Shown piece by piece: positions 1-9,641 of a stretch of DNA of 47,988 nucleotides. Below the pieces are notes generated by a model. That model saw only the letters and a program-made list of their open reading frames with translations. It had not been told where the DNA came from and did not search any database. Both the position numbers and the translations under genes were made by a program. The stretch spans positions 1 through 47,988 of the forward strand of contig JACQYR010000001.1 in NCBI GenBank assembly GCA_016208115.1, given 5' to 3'. Within the stretch, counting starts at the first letter, position 1, and each line of letters begins with the position of its first letter. The stretch is from Desulfarculus sp. (GTDB lineage Bacteria; Desulfobacterota; Desulfarculia; Desulfarculales; Desulfarculaceae).

Positions 1-1
1 C

Positions 2-910
2 AACATGCAGGGTTTCGCGCCCATGTCCGAGGTGGTGCGTTCCTCCCTGGAGGTCATCGAGAAGCGCTTCAAGCAAAAGGGCTTGGTGGCCGGCGTGCCC
101 ACCGGTTTCAAGATGCTGGACCAGTACACCACCGGCCTGCAAGCCGGCGATCTCATCATAGTGGCCGGCCGCCCCTCCATGGGCAAGACGGCCTTCGCGC
201 TCAACATGGCCACCAACGCCGCCCTGGAGCACGGGGTCTGCGCGGCGGTCTTTAGCCTGGAGATGAGCAAGGAGCAGTTGGGCCTGCGCCTGCTCTCCAG
301 CGAGGCCCGAGTCTCGGGCTCCAAGATCCGCAGCGGCTTCCTTTCCTACAACCAGGACTTCCCGGCGCTTACCGCCGCCGCCGACCGCCTGCTTAACGCC
401 CCCATCTACATTGACGACACCCCGGCCATCAGCGTGCTGGAGATGCGCGCCAAGGCCCGGCGGCTCAAGCAAGAGAAGAACCTGGGCCTGATCCTGGTGG
501 ATTACTTGCAGCTCATGCGCGGACGCACGGGTGGCCACGACAGCCGCGAGCAGGAGATCAGCGACATCAGCCGCTCCTTGAAGGCCCTGGCCAAGGAACT
601 CTCGGTGCCGGTGGTGGCCCTCTCCCAGCTCAACCGCAAGGTGGAGGACCGGCCCGGCGACAAGCGGCCCATGCTCAGCGACCTGCGCGAGTCAGGCGCC
701 ATCGAGCAGGACGCCGACGTCATCATGTTCATCTTCCGCAAGAAGGTCTACAAGAAGAAGGACGAGCCCGAGGCGCCCGACGACAACCTGGCCGAGGTCA
801 TCATCGGCAAGCAGCGCAACGGCCCCACGGGCACGGTCAAACTTGTCTTCCTGGATGATTTGACCAAGTTCGAGGACCTGGCCTACGAAGACGGCCTGGA
901 TCAGGGCTAG
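2..910 (+). CDS. dnaB: Replicative DNA helicase DnaB, C-terminal part (5' truncated by window)
   Basis: ATP-driven hexameric helicase that unwinds DNA ahead of the replication fork. The visible 302 residues are the RecA-like motor domain: Walker [10 protein letters not shown] near residue 56, Walker B-type [10 protein letters not shown] near 160, the [10 protein letters not shown] segment near 207 and the [14 protein letters not shown] arginine-finger region near 227, all typical of DnaB. The N-terminal primase-binding domain lies upstream of base 1, so the reading frame is open at the left edge. The stop TAG at 908-910 is followed 12 bases later by hflX on the same strand. No intein is seen between the motifs. 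Identification is secure; only the start is missing. Confidence 0.96.
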   Translation, partial: NMQGFAPMSEVVRSSLEVIEKRFKQKGLVAGVPTGFKMLDQYTTGLQAGDLIIVAGRPSMGKTAFALNMATNAALEHGVCAAVFSLEMSKEQLGLRLLSSEARVSGSKIRSGFLSYNQDFPALTAAADRLLNAPIYIDDTPAISVLEMRAKARRLKQEKNLGLILVDYLQLMRGRTGGHDSREQEISDISRSLKALAKELSVPVVALSQLNRKVEDRPGDKRPMLSDLRESGAIEQDADVIMFIFRKKVYKKKDEPEAPDDNLAEVIIGKQRNGPTGTVKLVFLDDLTKFEDLAYEDGLDQG

Positions 911-922
911 GATACAAACCAC

Positions 923-2397
<1,475 letters not shown>

Positions 2398-2450
2398 GGG
2401 ACGCCGAAAGGGGCATGGCCATTTGACACCCCGCCCGGCATAATTAGCCC

Positions 2451-3797
2451 ATGCCCAGCGAGCCGACCAAACTTGACCTGCGCCACGGCCTGGACGACTG
2501 GCCACCGCCCCTGGCCTTGGGGTTGTTGTCCCTGCAATGGCTGGTGGTGCTGCTGCCGGGGCTGTTGGTGCTGGGCGAGGTGGTGGCCTTGGCCCAGGGC
2601 CTGGACCAGCCCGGCCGGGTGGCCTTCATGCAGCGGCTGCTCATCATGGGCGCTCTGGTGCAACTGGCCCAGGTCTGCTGGGGTCACCGCCTGCCCGGCC
2701 TGGTGGGACCCAGCGCGGTGCTGATGGTGGGCGTGCTGGCCACCCTGGGCTCGGGCCTGGCGGCGGTCTGCGGGGCCATGGCCCTGGGCGGGGCACTCAC
2801 GGCCCTGTTGGGACTCACGGGCCTGGCCGGCCGCCTGGGCCGGCTCTACACCCCACCGGTGCTGGCCTCCACCCTGCTCTTGATCGCCGTGAGCATGGGC
2901 CCCACCCTGCGCGACCTCTTCTTCCCCGCCCCGGCCCAGGCCGCCGGCGCCGCCGTGGCCGGTCCCTTCCTCTTCTCCATGGCCCTGGTGGGGGCCATGC
3001 TCTGGGCCCAGCACCGGCTCAAGGGCTTGGTCTCCTCCTCGGTGTTGCTTTTGGGCATGCTAGTGGGGTCGGCGGCCTACTACCTGCTGGGCCTGGCCCC
3101 GGCCCCGGCCTGGCCGGCCACTGGGCTCTCATCATGGACCCTGCCCAGTCTGCTCCCCTCGGGCCTGGGAATGGACCCCGGGGTCATCGCGGCCTTTGTG
3201 CTGTTCTACCTGGCACTCACGGCCAATGAGCTGGCCACCGGGGGCTCGCTCTTGCCCATGGTGGGCGCCCGCGACGACGACCGCCCCGCCAGCCGGCGGG
3301 GCCGGCCCCTTTGGCTGGGCCGCTCCAACCGGGCGGTGCTGGTCAGCGGCCTGGGGGGGCTCTTGGCGGGCCTGTGGGGCCTGCCTGGACCTGTGACCTA
3401 CTCGGTGAGCCCGGGGGTGCTCATCGCCTCCCGGAGCGCCAGCCGCTGGACGCTGGCCCCCGCCGCCGTACTGGTACTGGTACTGGCTTTTTGGCCCGGC
3501 GGCCTGGCCCTGGTGGGGCTCCTGCCGACGCCGGTGGTGGGGGCGGTGCTGTTCTGCCTCATGGCCAGCACGGTCTACGCCGCCCTGTTGTTGCTCACCC
3601 AGGGCGGCGCTTGCGTGGACTGGCCCTCCGGCCTGGTGGTGGGCACGGCGCTGATCGGCGCCATGGTCGTGACCTTCATGCCCGCCCAGGCCCGCCAGGC
3701 CCTGCATCCCCTCTTGCAGCCGCTCTTGGCCAACGGCTTCGTCATGGGGCTGGTGCTGGCCATGCTGATGGAGCACGTGGTGCTCAGGCGCAAATAA
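2451..3797 (+). CDS. NCS2-family nucleobase:cation symporter (xanthine/uracil permease type)
   Basis: Inner-membrane transporter importing a purine or pyrimidine base with H+ or Na+. The 448-residue protein is almost wholly hydrophobic, with about 12-14 membrane spans, matching the NCS2 (UraA/PucK/XanP) length. Characteristic features are the N-terminal DDWPPPLALGLLSLQW segment, HRLPGLVGPSAVLMVG near residue 75 (the substrate-site half-helix region), and a GLPGPVTYSVSPGVLIASR-like stretch near 310 that corresponds to the family's second half-helix. Substrate cannot be read from the sequence. It stands alone on the plus strand 53 bases after hflX and converges with the Cys-rich gene at 3810. 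The ATG at 2451 is the first plausible start, with no strong Shine-Dalgarno upstream. Confidence 0.85.
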   Translation: MPSEPTKLDLRHGLDDWPPPLALGLLSLQWLVVLLPGLLVLGEVVALAQGLDQPGRVAFMQRLLIMGALVQLAQVCWGHRLPGLVGPSAVLMVGVLATLGSGLAAVCGAMALGGALTALLGLTGLAGRLGRLYTPPVLASTLLLIAVSMGPTLRDLFFPAPAQAAGAAVAGPFLFSMALVGAMLWAQHRLKGLVSSSVLLLGMLVGSAAYYLLGLAPAPAWPATGLSSWTLPSLLPSGLGMDPGVIAAFVLFYLALTANELATGGSLLPMVGARDDDRPASRRGRPLWLGRSNRAVLVSGLGGLLAGLWGLPGPVTYSVSPGVLIASRSASRWTLAPAAVLVLVLAFWPGGLALVGLLPTPVVGAVLFCLMASTVYAALLLLTQGGACVDWPSGLVVGTALIGAMVVTFMPAQARQALHPLLQPLLANGFVMGLVLAMLMEHVVLRRK

Positions 3798-3809
3798 CCG
3801 GCATCTGGT

Positions 3810-4337
3810 CTAGAGGTCTTCCTTTTCCCTCGCCCACAGCCAGGGCAGGAGCACCCGTTCCAGCTCCCACTGGCAGCTCAACTCCAAGCCCACCTGCCGG
3901 TTCATCTGGGTCATGGCCGCCCCGCCCAGGGCCTGCTTTATCTCCGCGCAGAAGAAGTTATGGCAAAAGGAGTGCTTGGCCAGCAAGATGCAGCCCTGGG
4001 GGCCGCAAAAATAGCAGGTCGGCCCCGCGTTGCGCTCCCAGGCGCCCGGCGCCCCCAGCAGGAGGTTGACTAGCAGCAGGTACTCATCGTAGCGGCGCTC
4101 CACGCCCGCGAAACAGCAGACGCCGTCGCGCGCGGCGCAGGCCATGCAGAAGGCGGGTATGCCCAGGTCTTGGGTGAGCCGGCCGGTCTGGGCGATGGCC
4201 TGGCCATAGTCGTCCAGCAGGGCGCGCACGCGGGGATCGCTAGACAAGCTCGGGCCATATTTCTGGTGCAGCTCATGGGCGCGCTGGATCACGGAGGCCA
4301 TGTCCCCGCCATCGGCTGACCAGCAAATTTTCGCCAT
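3810..4337 (-). CDS. Cysteine-rich protein of unknown function
   Basis: I do not recognise a named family. The 175-residue soluble protein has clustered cysteines: CMAC...DGVCC near residue 75, CYFCGPQGC near 115 and SFCHNFFC near 130. These suggest a metal (Zn or Fe/FeS) site, reminiscent of YkgJ-like Cys-cluster proteins but not clearly one. It ends in a Trp/Leu-rich helix. Start choice is uncertain: ATG at 4337 (MAKICWSADGG) or ATG at 4301 (MASVIQRAHEL), and the frame stays open upstream to 4445. It converges with the permease gene 12 bases away and is separated by about 290 bp from the secreted-protein gene on the same strand, so co-transcription is doubtful. Confidence 0.6.
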   Translation of the reverse strand: MAKICWSADGGDMASVIQRAHELHQKYGPSLSSDPRVRALLDDYGQAIAQTGRLTQDLGIPAFCMACAARDGVCCFAGVERRYDEYLLLVNLLLGAPGAWERNAGPTCYFCGPQGCILLAKHSFCHNFFCAEIKQALGGAAMTQMNRQVGLELSCQWELERVLLPWLWAREKEDL

Positions 4338-4627
4338 GGGCTCTCGCTTCCCAACGTTGGTGGCTGCCCCGGCCGCGCGGCCTGCCGCGCCGGGGGGCGC
4401 GGCTTTCATCACCGGACAAGCCCGGCACTGCCTCTGGCCTGGCAATATATCCGCTGGGGCCAGCGGCTGCCAGGCAAATCGGCCCTGGGAGGGGGGGCGG
4501 CCAGCCTCTGGCCCGGCCCCAAAGACGATCCCGGCCGGGTTGCCAGCAACCGCGGCCGGGACCTGGGCATTGGTTTTGGTGAAAATCGCGGCTGGCCTTG
4601 AAACCAGGCCCGCCGGCGTTGGGGCCG
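4338..4627. other. Intergenic region with strong hairpin, no gene
   Basis: About 290 bp between the Cys-rich gene and the secreted-protein gene. It contains a strong imperfect inverted repeat at 4530-4560 (CCCGGCC-GGGTTG, loop ccag, CAACC-GC-GGCCGGG). This lies downstream of the minus-strand gene ending at 4628 and lacks a T-run, so it may be a weak terminator or an RNA-stabilising hairpin. No further reading frame with credible coding character is seen. Confidence 0.5.
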
Positions 4628-5491
4628 CTACTTACACTTTTTGGTAAGCTCGCGCCGTTCGGGCTCCACCAGGGCCAGGAGCTTCTTCAGGTCGTCCTTG
4701 CCCAGCTTGCCGCTCTTGGCCTTGAGCAGCTCCAGGGCCGGCTTGAGCACGGCTTGGCGCTTGGCGCTGCCCAAGGTCTCCGCCAGCTCCTTGTCGCCGG
4801 CGTAGACCGCCAGCACCTGCTGGGTCTTGTCCAGGCGCTTGATCTGCTCGTTGAACAGGGCCACCAGCTTGTCGCCACCCTTGGCGCTCAGGCCCAGCTT
4901 GCTGGCCACGTACAGGCCCTGGATCACCGCGCCATAGGCCGAGTCAACCATGATGCCCGCGAAGGCGGCATCGGTCTGGGCCAGTTGTATGGATTGGTGC
5001 AGGTTGGTGATGAGGTTCTTGACGTATATCTCGCGGCTGGCCGGGTCGTTGGGGTTGGCGGCCATCTTCTTCAACTCGTCGGCGGACAAGGGCTGCACCT
5101 TCAGCTTGCCGGTCATCTTAAGGCGCTCGGCCAGCTCCTTGGCCATCAGCCCGTTGGCGGCCAGGAACTCCTTCTTCTTGCCGAAGAGCAGGGCGTAGTT
5201 GGCGTCAAAGCCGTAGGCCCCCATGAGCATGCCCAACTGCCGGGCGTCCTTGCAGGCGATGATCCCCTTGGTGGGCAACACCAGGCTGGCCTGGTAGGTC
5301 AGGCCAGCCTGCTTGAACAGTCCCACGTTCTGCATCAGGGACTTGCCCTCGGCCTCGCAGAACAGGGCCTCCATCTTGTCGGCGCCATCCTTGAGCACCT
5401 GGGCCTTGTCCGCGGCCAGGGCCGCGCCGCCGGCCAGGCACAAGGAAACCAGTAGCGTGGCCATCGTCAACAGCATCGTAGCTTTCCGCAT
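4628..5491 (-). CDS. Secreted protein of unknown function (287 aa, signal peptide)
   Basis: Unrecognised family. A classic Sec signal peptide is visible: MRKAT, then a hydrophobic core MLLTMATLLVSLCLAGG and a likely AxA cleavage site (AALAA-D) near residue 27. The mature protein is Lys/Leu/Ala-rich and predicted helical, with two conserved-looking cysteines (LFCEAEGK near 45, IIACKDARQ near 80) and a C-terminal KKCK. The start is well supported by AAGGAGG seven bases upstream of the ATG at 5491. It begins 71 bases after the end of the ABC transporter gene on the same strand, so it may be co-transcribed and act in the periplasm with that transporter. This is inference from position only. Confidence 0.75.
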   Translation of the reverse strand: MRKATMLLTMATLLVSLCLAGGAALAADKAQVLKDGADKMEALFCEAEGKSLMQNVGLFKQAGLTYQASLVLPTKGIIACKDARQLGMLMGAYGFDANYALLFGKKKEFLAANGLMAKELAERLKMTGKLKVQPLSADELKKMAANPNDPASREIYVKNLITNLHQSIQLAQTDAAFAGIMVDSAYGAVIQGLYVASKLGLSAKGGDKLVALFNEQIKRLDKTQQVLAVYAGDKELAETLGSAKRQAVLKPALELLKAKSGKLGKDDLKKLLALVEPERRELTKKCK

Positions 5492-5562
5492 CTGCCAACC
5501 TCCTTATGTAAGCGTTACATTTCCAAAATCCACGCGATTGCCGAAAAGGGCACTTCTTGTCG

Positions 5563-8500
5563 TCACCGCCTCCCGGGCCGGGCCAGCCCGGCCAGGCGCC
5601 CGAGGGCGGCGCCGGCCGCCTCCATGGCCCTGCTCAGGGCGGCCACGTAGAGGGCCGCGTAGAGCAGCAAGGTCATCAGCCCCAGCACGCCCAGGTTGAA
5701 GGCCAGGGCGGAGAAGGGCCAGGCGCCAACCTTTTTGGTGGCGGCCAGGAACTGGGCCTGACCCCAGGTGGACTCGGGCTCCTGGCAGGCCGGCAGGGCC
5801 AGTTGCACCACCCTGCCCTGGCCCAGGCGCAGGTCCTCCAGGGTTTGCAGGTTGAGCGCCAGCTTGGCCAGTTCGCCACTGTGGTAGGTGCGCTTGAGAT
5901 GGGCCAGGCCCTCGCTGCCCAGCTCATCGCTCAGGGAATCCTCGTTGGCCCGCAGACGCTCCGCCGCGGCCTGGCGGCGCTGGCGCACCACCTGCTCGGC
6001 CTGGTCCAGGAAGTCCTTCACGGACTCCTGTTGGGGCCGGCCGTAGGCTTGCGGGGTCAGGGAAGCGGCCTCCAGCGGCGGGGTCAGGCCGCACAGGGCC
6101 GCCAGGCGGGGCAGCTCGTTGGCCAAGACGCGCAGGGACTGGGCGGTCTTGGCCTGGTGGTCGGGGGCCTCGTCCTCCAGGAAGGGATAATCGGCCAGGC
6201 CGCGCAGCTCCTCGAGGTGGCGGTCACGCAGGTAGTCGGACTGGCGCACCGCGCAGTCGTCGGCGAAAAAGCGGGCATGAAAGCGGTTGGTGGTGAATTG
6301 GGTCACCACCAGGGCCTCGTAGCCCCAGCGCGAGGGCATCAGGTCGGCCACCCAGGGGGTGTTGCGGTCATCGGCGTCGCGCCGCACCAGTTGATCGAAG
6401 GGCACCACCGCCCCGCCCAGCATGATCTGGGGCACCAGGAGCAGGGGAATGAGGATGTATATGGTGACCGCGGACTTCAAGGCCGCCGATATGTTCAGCC
6501 CCAGCAGGCAGGAGGCCAGGGAGCAGGCCAAGAGCACCAGCCAGGTGACCAGGTACATGTCCGGCACTTGCAGGATGGTGTTGGCCAGCAGGGTGTACAC
6601 GGCCATTTGCAGGGCCGAGACCAGGGCCAGGTACAGGGCCTTGGCCGCGATGTAGGCCGGCCAGCTCAGGTTGAGGAAGCGCTCGCGCACCAGTATCTTG
6701 CGGTCGCGGTTGATCTCCTCGGCGCTGACGCTCAGGCCCATGAACAGGGCCACCACCACGCTGATGAAGAAATATATCCCCAGGTTGGGGTTGTCGCCGA
6801 AGGCGTATTCGCCCCCCCAGGCCCCCCGGCACAAGAGGGCCGCCAAGAGGGCCAACAAGGGCGGCTCGATGAGGTTGATGGCCAGGTACAGGCGGTTGGC
6901 CAGGCGGCTTTTGAGGTTGCGCAGAAAGAACACCCCCACCTGACCCCATACCCCGGGCCGCCACAGCCGGCGTTCGGCCTGGCCGGCCTGAGCGCAGCTC
7001 TGCAACTCCTGGTCTTGGTCCCTTTGCGCCAGATACCGCCGGTGCCACTCCTGGGCCGGGACCTTGCGTTCCGGGCCGGGGAACCCCTGTTGATCCACTT
7101 CCCGCTCCTCGATGATCTCGAAAAGCTGCTCGGGGTGGACGTTGCCACAGTGGGGGCAGGCGTATTCCTCCTGGCCGGCCTTGTGGGTGGCCCGGCGGAA
7201 GTAGACCAGGGCATCCAGGGGGTTGCCGTCGTAGATGGGCCTGCCCCCCTGGTCCAGCACCCACAAGCGGTCGAACATCTTGTAGATGCGCGAGGAGGGC
7301 TGGTGGATGACGGCGATGACCAGCCGGCCCTGGGCGGCCTGGGCCTTCAACAGGCCCATGACGTTTTCGGAGTCGGTGGAGGACAGCCCGCTGGTGGGCT
7401 CGTCCACGAACAGGATGGAGGGCTCGCGGATCAGTTCCAGGGCGATGTTGAGCCGCTTGCGCTGCCCGCCGCTGATGGTCTTGTCCAGGGGCGTGCCCAC
7501 CTTCAGATCGCGTATCTCGGGCTGCTTCAGCTCGCGCAGCACCTCCTCCACCCTGGCCGCGCGCTGCTCCGGGCTCAGGTTGGCCAGGCACAGGCAGGCG
7601 CTCAGGTAGAGGTTGTCGAAGACCGTCAGGTCCTCGAAGAGCAGGTCGTCCTGGGGCACGTAGCCGATCACCCCCTCCAGGCGCTGGGGGTCGCGGTGCA
7701 GGTCTATGCCATTGACCAGGACCTGGCCCGAGTCGGGCCGGCGCTGGCCGTTCAAGATGCCCAGCAGGGTGGATTTGCCGGCCCCGCTGCCGCCCATGAC
7801 CCCTATCAGGCGGCCCCCGGTTTCGCGGAAGCTGAAATCGTGCAGTCCGCTGTCGCTGCCCGGGTATTGGAACCGCACCCGCTGGCCCTGGAAAACCAGG
7901 TGCTCGGCCTGTTCCTGGTCCCCCAGAAAGGCGCCGGCGACCTCGGAGTGATAGACGGGCATCCCTCGCTGATCGCGGATGACCGCCCCCGGGGCCAGGA
8001 CGTGAAAGGTGCCGTCATCCAGGGGCACGCCATCGCAGGTCAGGTTGGCCCCGGCCAGGGGCTTGAGAAAATAGCCCCCCGCCTCGGCCAGGTGGAGCAC
8101 CACGCAGGCTCCCTGCCAGGCGGGGCGCGCCAGCAGGCGGCAGGGGCCCAGGCCGGCCGGCGGCGCGGGCGCGACCACCAGGAAATCGCCGCCCAGGCCG
8201 GCGGCGGACGCCTCGGAGCGGCACAGCCCCACGGCCTGGTCCACCACCTGGGGGGCGATATCCAGATGCCGGGCCACCACGCCGGCCACCAGGCCCGGGG
8301 CCTGGCCGCCACCGGCCTGCAAGGCCAGCTCCACGAAGCGCAAGAGCAGGACGTACTGCTCGAAACGGGGCAGAGCGGTGCGCAGCCTGGCGGCCACCCT
8401 GGCCACGCTCTCCAGCAACTCCGGGTCCTGGCTGTCCTGGTGCAGGTCAAGGGCCGCCTCGAAGAGGTCAAGATAGACCTGGGGCTGGCTCAGGCGCAGG

Positions 8501-8616
8501 TGCTGGCGCAGGTAGCGCTCCAACAAGGCGCGCGCCACGGAGGGATCGCTGGCGCCGTGCAGGGCCGCCTGGATGGCGAAGAGGTTGAGGATGGCGTTGA
8601 GCAGTATCTCGTTCAT
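5563..8616 (-). CDS. ABC transporter fusion: helical N-terminal domain + ABCG-type ATPase + ABC-2 membrane domain
   Basis: A 1017-residue single-chain half-transporter. Order: a helical N-terminal region resembling a TerB-like fold (MNEILLNAILNLFAIQAALHG, about 1-130), a beta-rich linker (about 140-250), an ATPase domain with Walker A GGSGAGKST near 275, Q-loop GYVPQDDLLF, signature ISGGQRKRLNIALELI, Walker B ILFVDEPTSGL and the H-loop IHQPSS typical of ABCG/White transporters, then a CPHCG motif that may bind zinc. The C-terminal half has about six membrane spans (LGIYFFISVVVALFMGLSVSAEE... and LGLNISAALKSAVTIYILIP) plus a large extracytoplasmic loop. Substrate is unknown. ATG 8616 is preferred; the frame is also open to a TTG at 8688. 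A GGGAGGGGG run lies 13 bases upstream of the ATG. Confidence 0.85.
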   Translation of the reverse strand: MNEILLNAILNLFAIQAALHGASDPSVARALLERYLRQHLRLSQPQVYLDLFEAALDLHQDSQDPELLESVARVAARLRTALPRFEQYVLLLRFVELALQAGGGQAPGLVAGVVARHLDIAPQVVDQAVGLCRSEASAAGLGGDFLVVAPAPPAGLGPCRLLARPAWQGACVVLHLAEAGGYFLKPLAGANLTCDGVPLDDGTFHVLAPGAVIRDQRGMPVYHSEVAGAFLGDQEQAEHLVFQGQRVRFQYPGSDSGLHDFSFRETGGRLIGVMGGSGAGKSTLLGILNGQRRPDSGQVLVNGIDLHRDPQRLEGVIGYVPQDDLLFEDLTVFDNLYLSACLCLANLSPEQRAARVEEVLRELKQPEIRDLKVGTPLDKTISGGQRKRLNIALELIREPSILFVDEPTSGLSSTDSENVMGLLKAQAAQGRLVIAVIHQPSSRIYKMFDRLWVLDQGGRPIYDGNPLDALVYFRRATHKAGQEEYACPHCGNVHPEQLFEIIEEREVDQQGFPGPERKVPAQEWHRRYLAQRDQDQELQSCAQAGQAERRLWRPGVWGQVGVFFLRNLKSRLANRLYLAINLIEPPLLALLAALLCRGAWGGEYAFGDNPNLGIYFFISVVVALFMGLSVSAEEINRDRKILVRERFLNLSWPAYIAAKALYLALVSALQMAVYTLLANTILQVPDMYLVTWLVLLACSLASCLLGLNISAALKSAVTIYILIPLLLVPQIMLGGAVVPFDQLVRRDADDRNTPWVADLMPSRWGYEALVVTQFTTNRFHARFFADDCAVRQSDYLRDRHLEELRGLADYPFLEDEAPDHQAKTAQSLRVLANELPRLAALCGLTPPLEAASLTPQAYGRPQQESVKDFLDQAEQVVRQRRQAAAERLRANEDSLSDELGSEGLAHLKRTYHSGELAKLALNLQTLEDLRLGQGRVVQLALPACQEPESTWGQAQFLAATKKVGAWPFSALAFNLGVLGLMTLLLYAALYVAALSRAMEAAGAALGRLAGLARPGRR

Positions 8617-8770
8617 GACCAGGGCGTTGCCCCCTCCCGCAGAAGTCGCCGTGGGTGCATCTTGGGCGAAAGCGCACGAATTAGTCAAGGGTTTTCGGGT
8701 ATATCTCGGCGTGGCGGGCAGAGGTGGGACCGAAGGCTGCCCCCGAGGGCCGGCGTGGGGCTGACGTGGC

Positions 8771-8784
8771 CCGGTTTAAACCGG
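8771..8784. promoter_or_regulatory. 14-bp perfect palindrome, possible operator upstream of the ABC gene
   Basis: CCGGTTTAAACCGG is a perfect palindrome about 155 bp upstream of the ABC transporter start at 8616, in otherwise non-coding sequence. It could be a repressor operator for that minus-strand gene. No regulator is adjacent, so this is a structural observation only. Confidence 0.3.
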
Positions 8785-8811
8785 CACCTACCGCTGCCCG
8801 CCGGGTAGGGG

Positions 8812-8846
8812 ACCAAAAAGGAAAAACGCCGGGCAAGCCCAGCGTT
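8812..8846 (-). terminator. Rho-independent terminator, minus strand (former tRNA-Leu terminator)
   Basis: AACGC-C-GGGC-aa-GCCC-A-GCGTT forms a 9-bp stem with one mismatch at 8825-8846. On the minus strand it is followed by TTTTTCCTTTTT. It lies 50 bp beyond the tRNA 3'-end copy at 8896, so it is probably the terminator used by tRNA-Leu before the island separated them. Confidence 0.7.
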
Positions 8847-8895
8847 CTTCTCAACTTGCTTGCCAGCTTATCAGGGTAGCCAGCAGTGTTTTTCT

Positions 8896-8950
8896 TGGTG
8901 CCGAAGGGGAGACTCGAACTCCCACGCCCATACAGGCACTAGACCCTGAA
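8896..8950. repeat. attachment-site repeat: copy of the 3' half of tRNA-Leu
   Basis: These 55 bases are identical to 10501-10555 within the intact tRNA-Leu gene. The match starts exactly at the encoded CCA end and stops in the anticodon loop, after which the two loci diverge completely (aattcatg versus cctagcgc). A 3'-tRNA fragment reaching to the anticodon loop is the classic left-over att site of tRNA-directed integration. Confidence 0.92.
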
Positions 8951-9069
8951 AATTCATGCGGCGATTTTGGCAAGTTGCTGAAATGTCGGCAACTAACTGT
9001 TTTGGCGTCAAAAACGGACTGGAATACTTGGGAAGCCAAGGGCGTATTTTCTCAAAAAAGGCTTCAACT

Positions 9070-9088
9070 CTTCCACAGAATCTCCACG
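9070..9088. repeat. Inner subterminal repeat, left copy (cttccacagaatctccacg)
   Basis: A 19-base motif matching 10420-10438 at 17 of 19 positions in the same orientation. It lies 119 bp inside the left att copy, where an accessory (arm-type) recombinase or host-factor binding site would be expected. The role is inferred from position only. Confidence 0.45.
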
Positions 9089-9144
9089 GCAAGGCCCACC
9101 ATGGTTATCACCACACACTAGACTAACGCAGTAGGCTTTGGAAG

Positions 9145-9627
9145 CTATCTGCCAGCGGCTCGTGCAGCTTGCTCAATCCAATTGGCAAAATTAGCTGGTC
9201 CATTATTATTGACCCAATCATAGGTTGGATAAACTTGAGATAAGGAAACACCTGTTTGCACAATCTGAAAATTGCCAAAAGGATTTCTTCCAGCAATAGA
9301 AGTTCTAAGCAATTGGTCTCTCATGTTATGGATGTATAGTCCTAAAAGACCATTTTTTCTTTCGTGACTTTTCTCAATTTCATATTTAACGTATCGCCGT
9401 TCGGCAGTTTGCTCACCAATTAGGACAACCGTAACGGAAGTATTTTGTATCTCGCTGTCAATCCAACGTTTAATTGCTGCGTCCCCCTGCCGCTTCACTT
9501 GCTCCCATGACGCGGCATCCCAAAATCCTGCTGCCTGGCGATCTTGTGTAACCCAGCTATTTCTGATTTGGTTTACACGCCAAATATCGTTTTGGTAGTG
9601 AAAGCTAAAGAACACCCTACGCGCCAT
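9145..9627 (-). CDS. TIR-domain protein, ThsB-like (MTH538/DUF1863 TIR family)
   Basis: A 160-residue single-domain protein resembling the Thoeris sensor ThsB, which on phage infection turns NAD+ into a cyclic-ADP-ribose-type signal. Visible family features: RVFFSFHYQNDIWRVNQIRN (4-23), GFWDAASWE (34-42), AIKRWIDSEI, the strand TSVTVVLIGEQT (63-74), then RRYVKYEIEKSHERKNGLLG (77-96). The last places a candidate catalytic Glu at 83 and is followed by IHNMRD. The ATG at 9627 is chosen because homologous sequence begins there; the frame is open upstream to 9732, inside the preceding gene. It lies 14 bases after the stop of the membrane-protein gene, with a ten-G tract filling that gap. Base composition marks it as acquired. 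NADase or cyclase activity is inferred from the family. Confidence 0.88.
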   Translation of the reverse strand: MARRVFFSFHYQNDIWRVNQIRNSWVTQDRQAAGFWDAASWEQVKRQGDAAIKRWIDSEIQNTSVTVVLIGEQTAERRYVKYEIEKSHERKNGLLGLYIHNMRDQLLRTSIAGRNPFGNFQIVQTGVSLSQVYPTYDWVNNNGPANFANWIEQAARAAGR

Positions 9628-9631
9628 GGTT

Positions 9632-9641
9632 CCCCCCCCCC
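9632..9641 (-). promoter_or_regulatory. G10 homopolymer serving as ribosome-binding region of the TIR gene
   Basis: On the minus strand the stop TAA of the membrane-protein gene (9642-9644) is followed directly by ten G, then AACC and the TIR ATG at 9627. No other Shine-Dalgarno is present. Homopolymers of this length are slippage-prone, so translation of the TIR gene may vary with tract length. Confidence 0.55.

Noticed and set aside
5557..8808. A 1083-codon open frame on the plus strand opposite the ABC transporter gene
   Set aside because: Its product is Gly/Gln/His/Ala repeats without domains; this is the usual antisense shadow of a GC-rich gene, and the minus strand has clear ATPase motifs.
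8871..9092. Open frame crossing the left att copy (73 aa)
   Set aside because: Part of it is antisense-type translation of the tRNA fragment (VWAWEFESPL); no ribosome-binding site.
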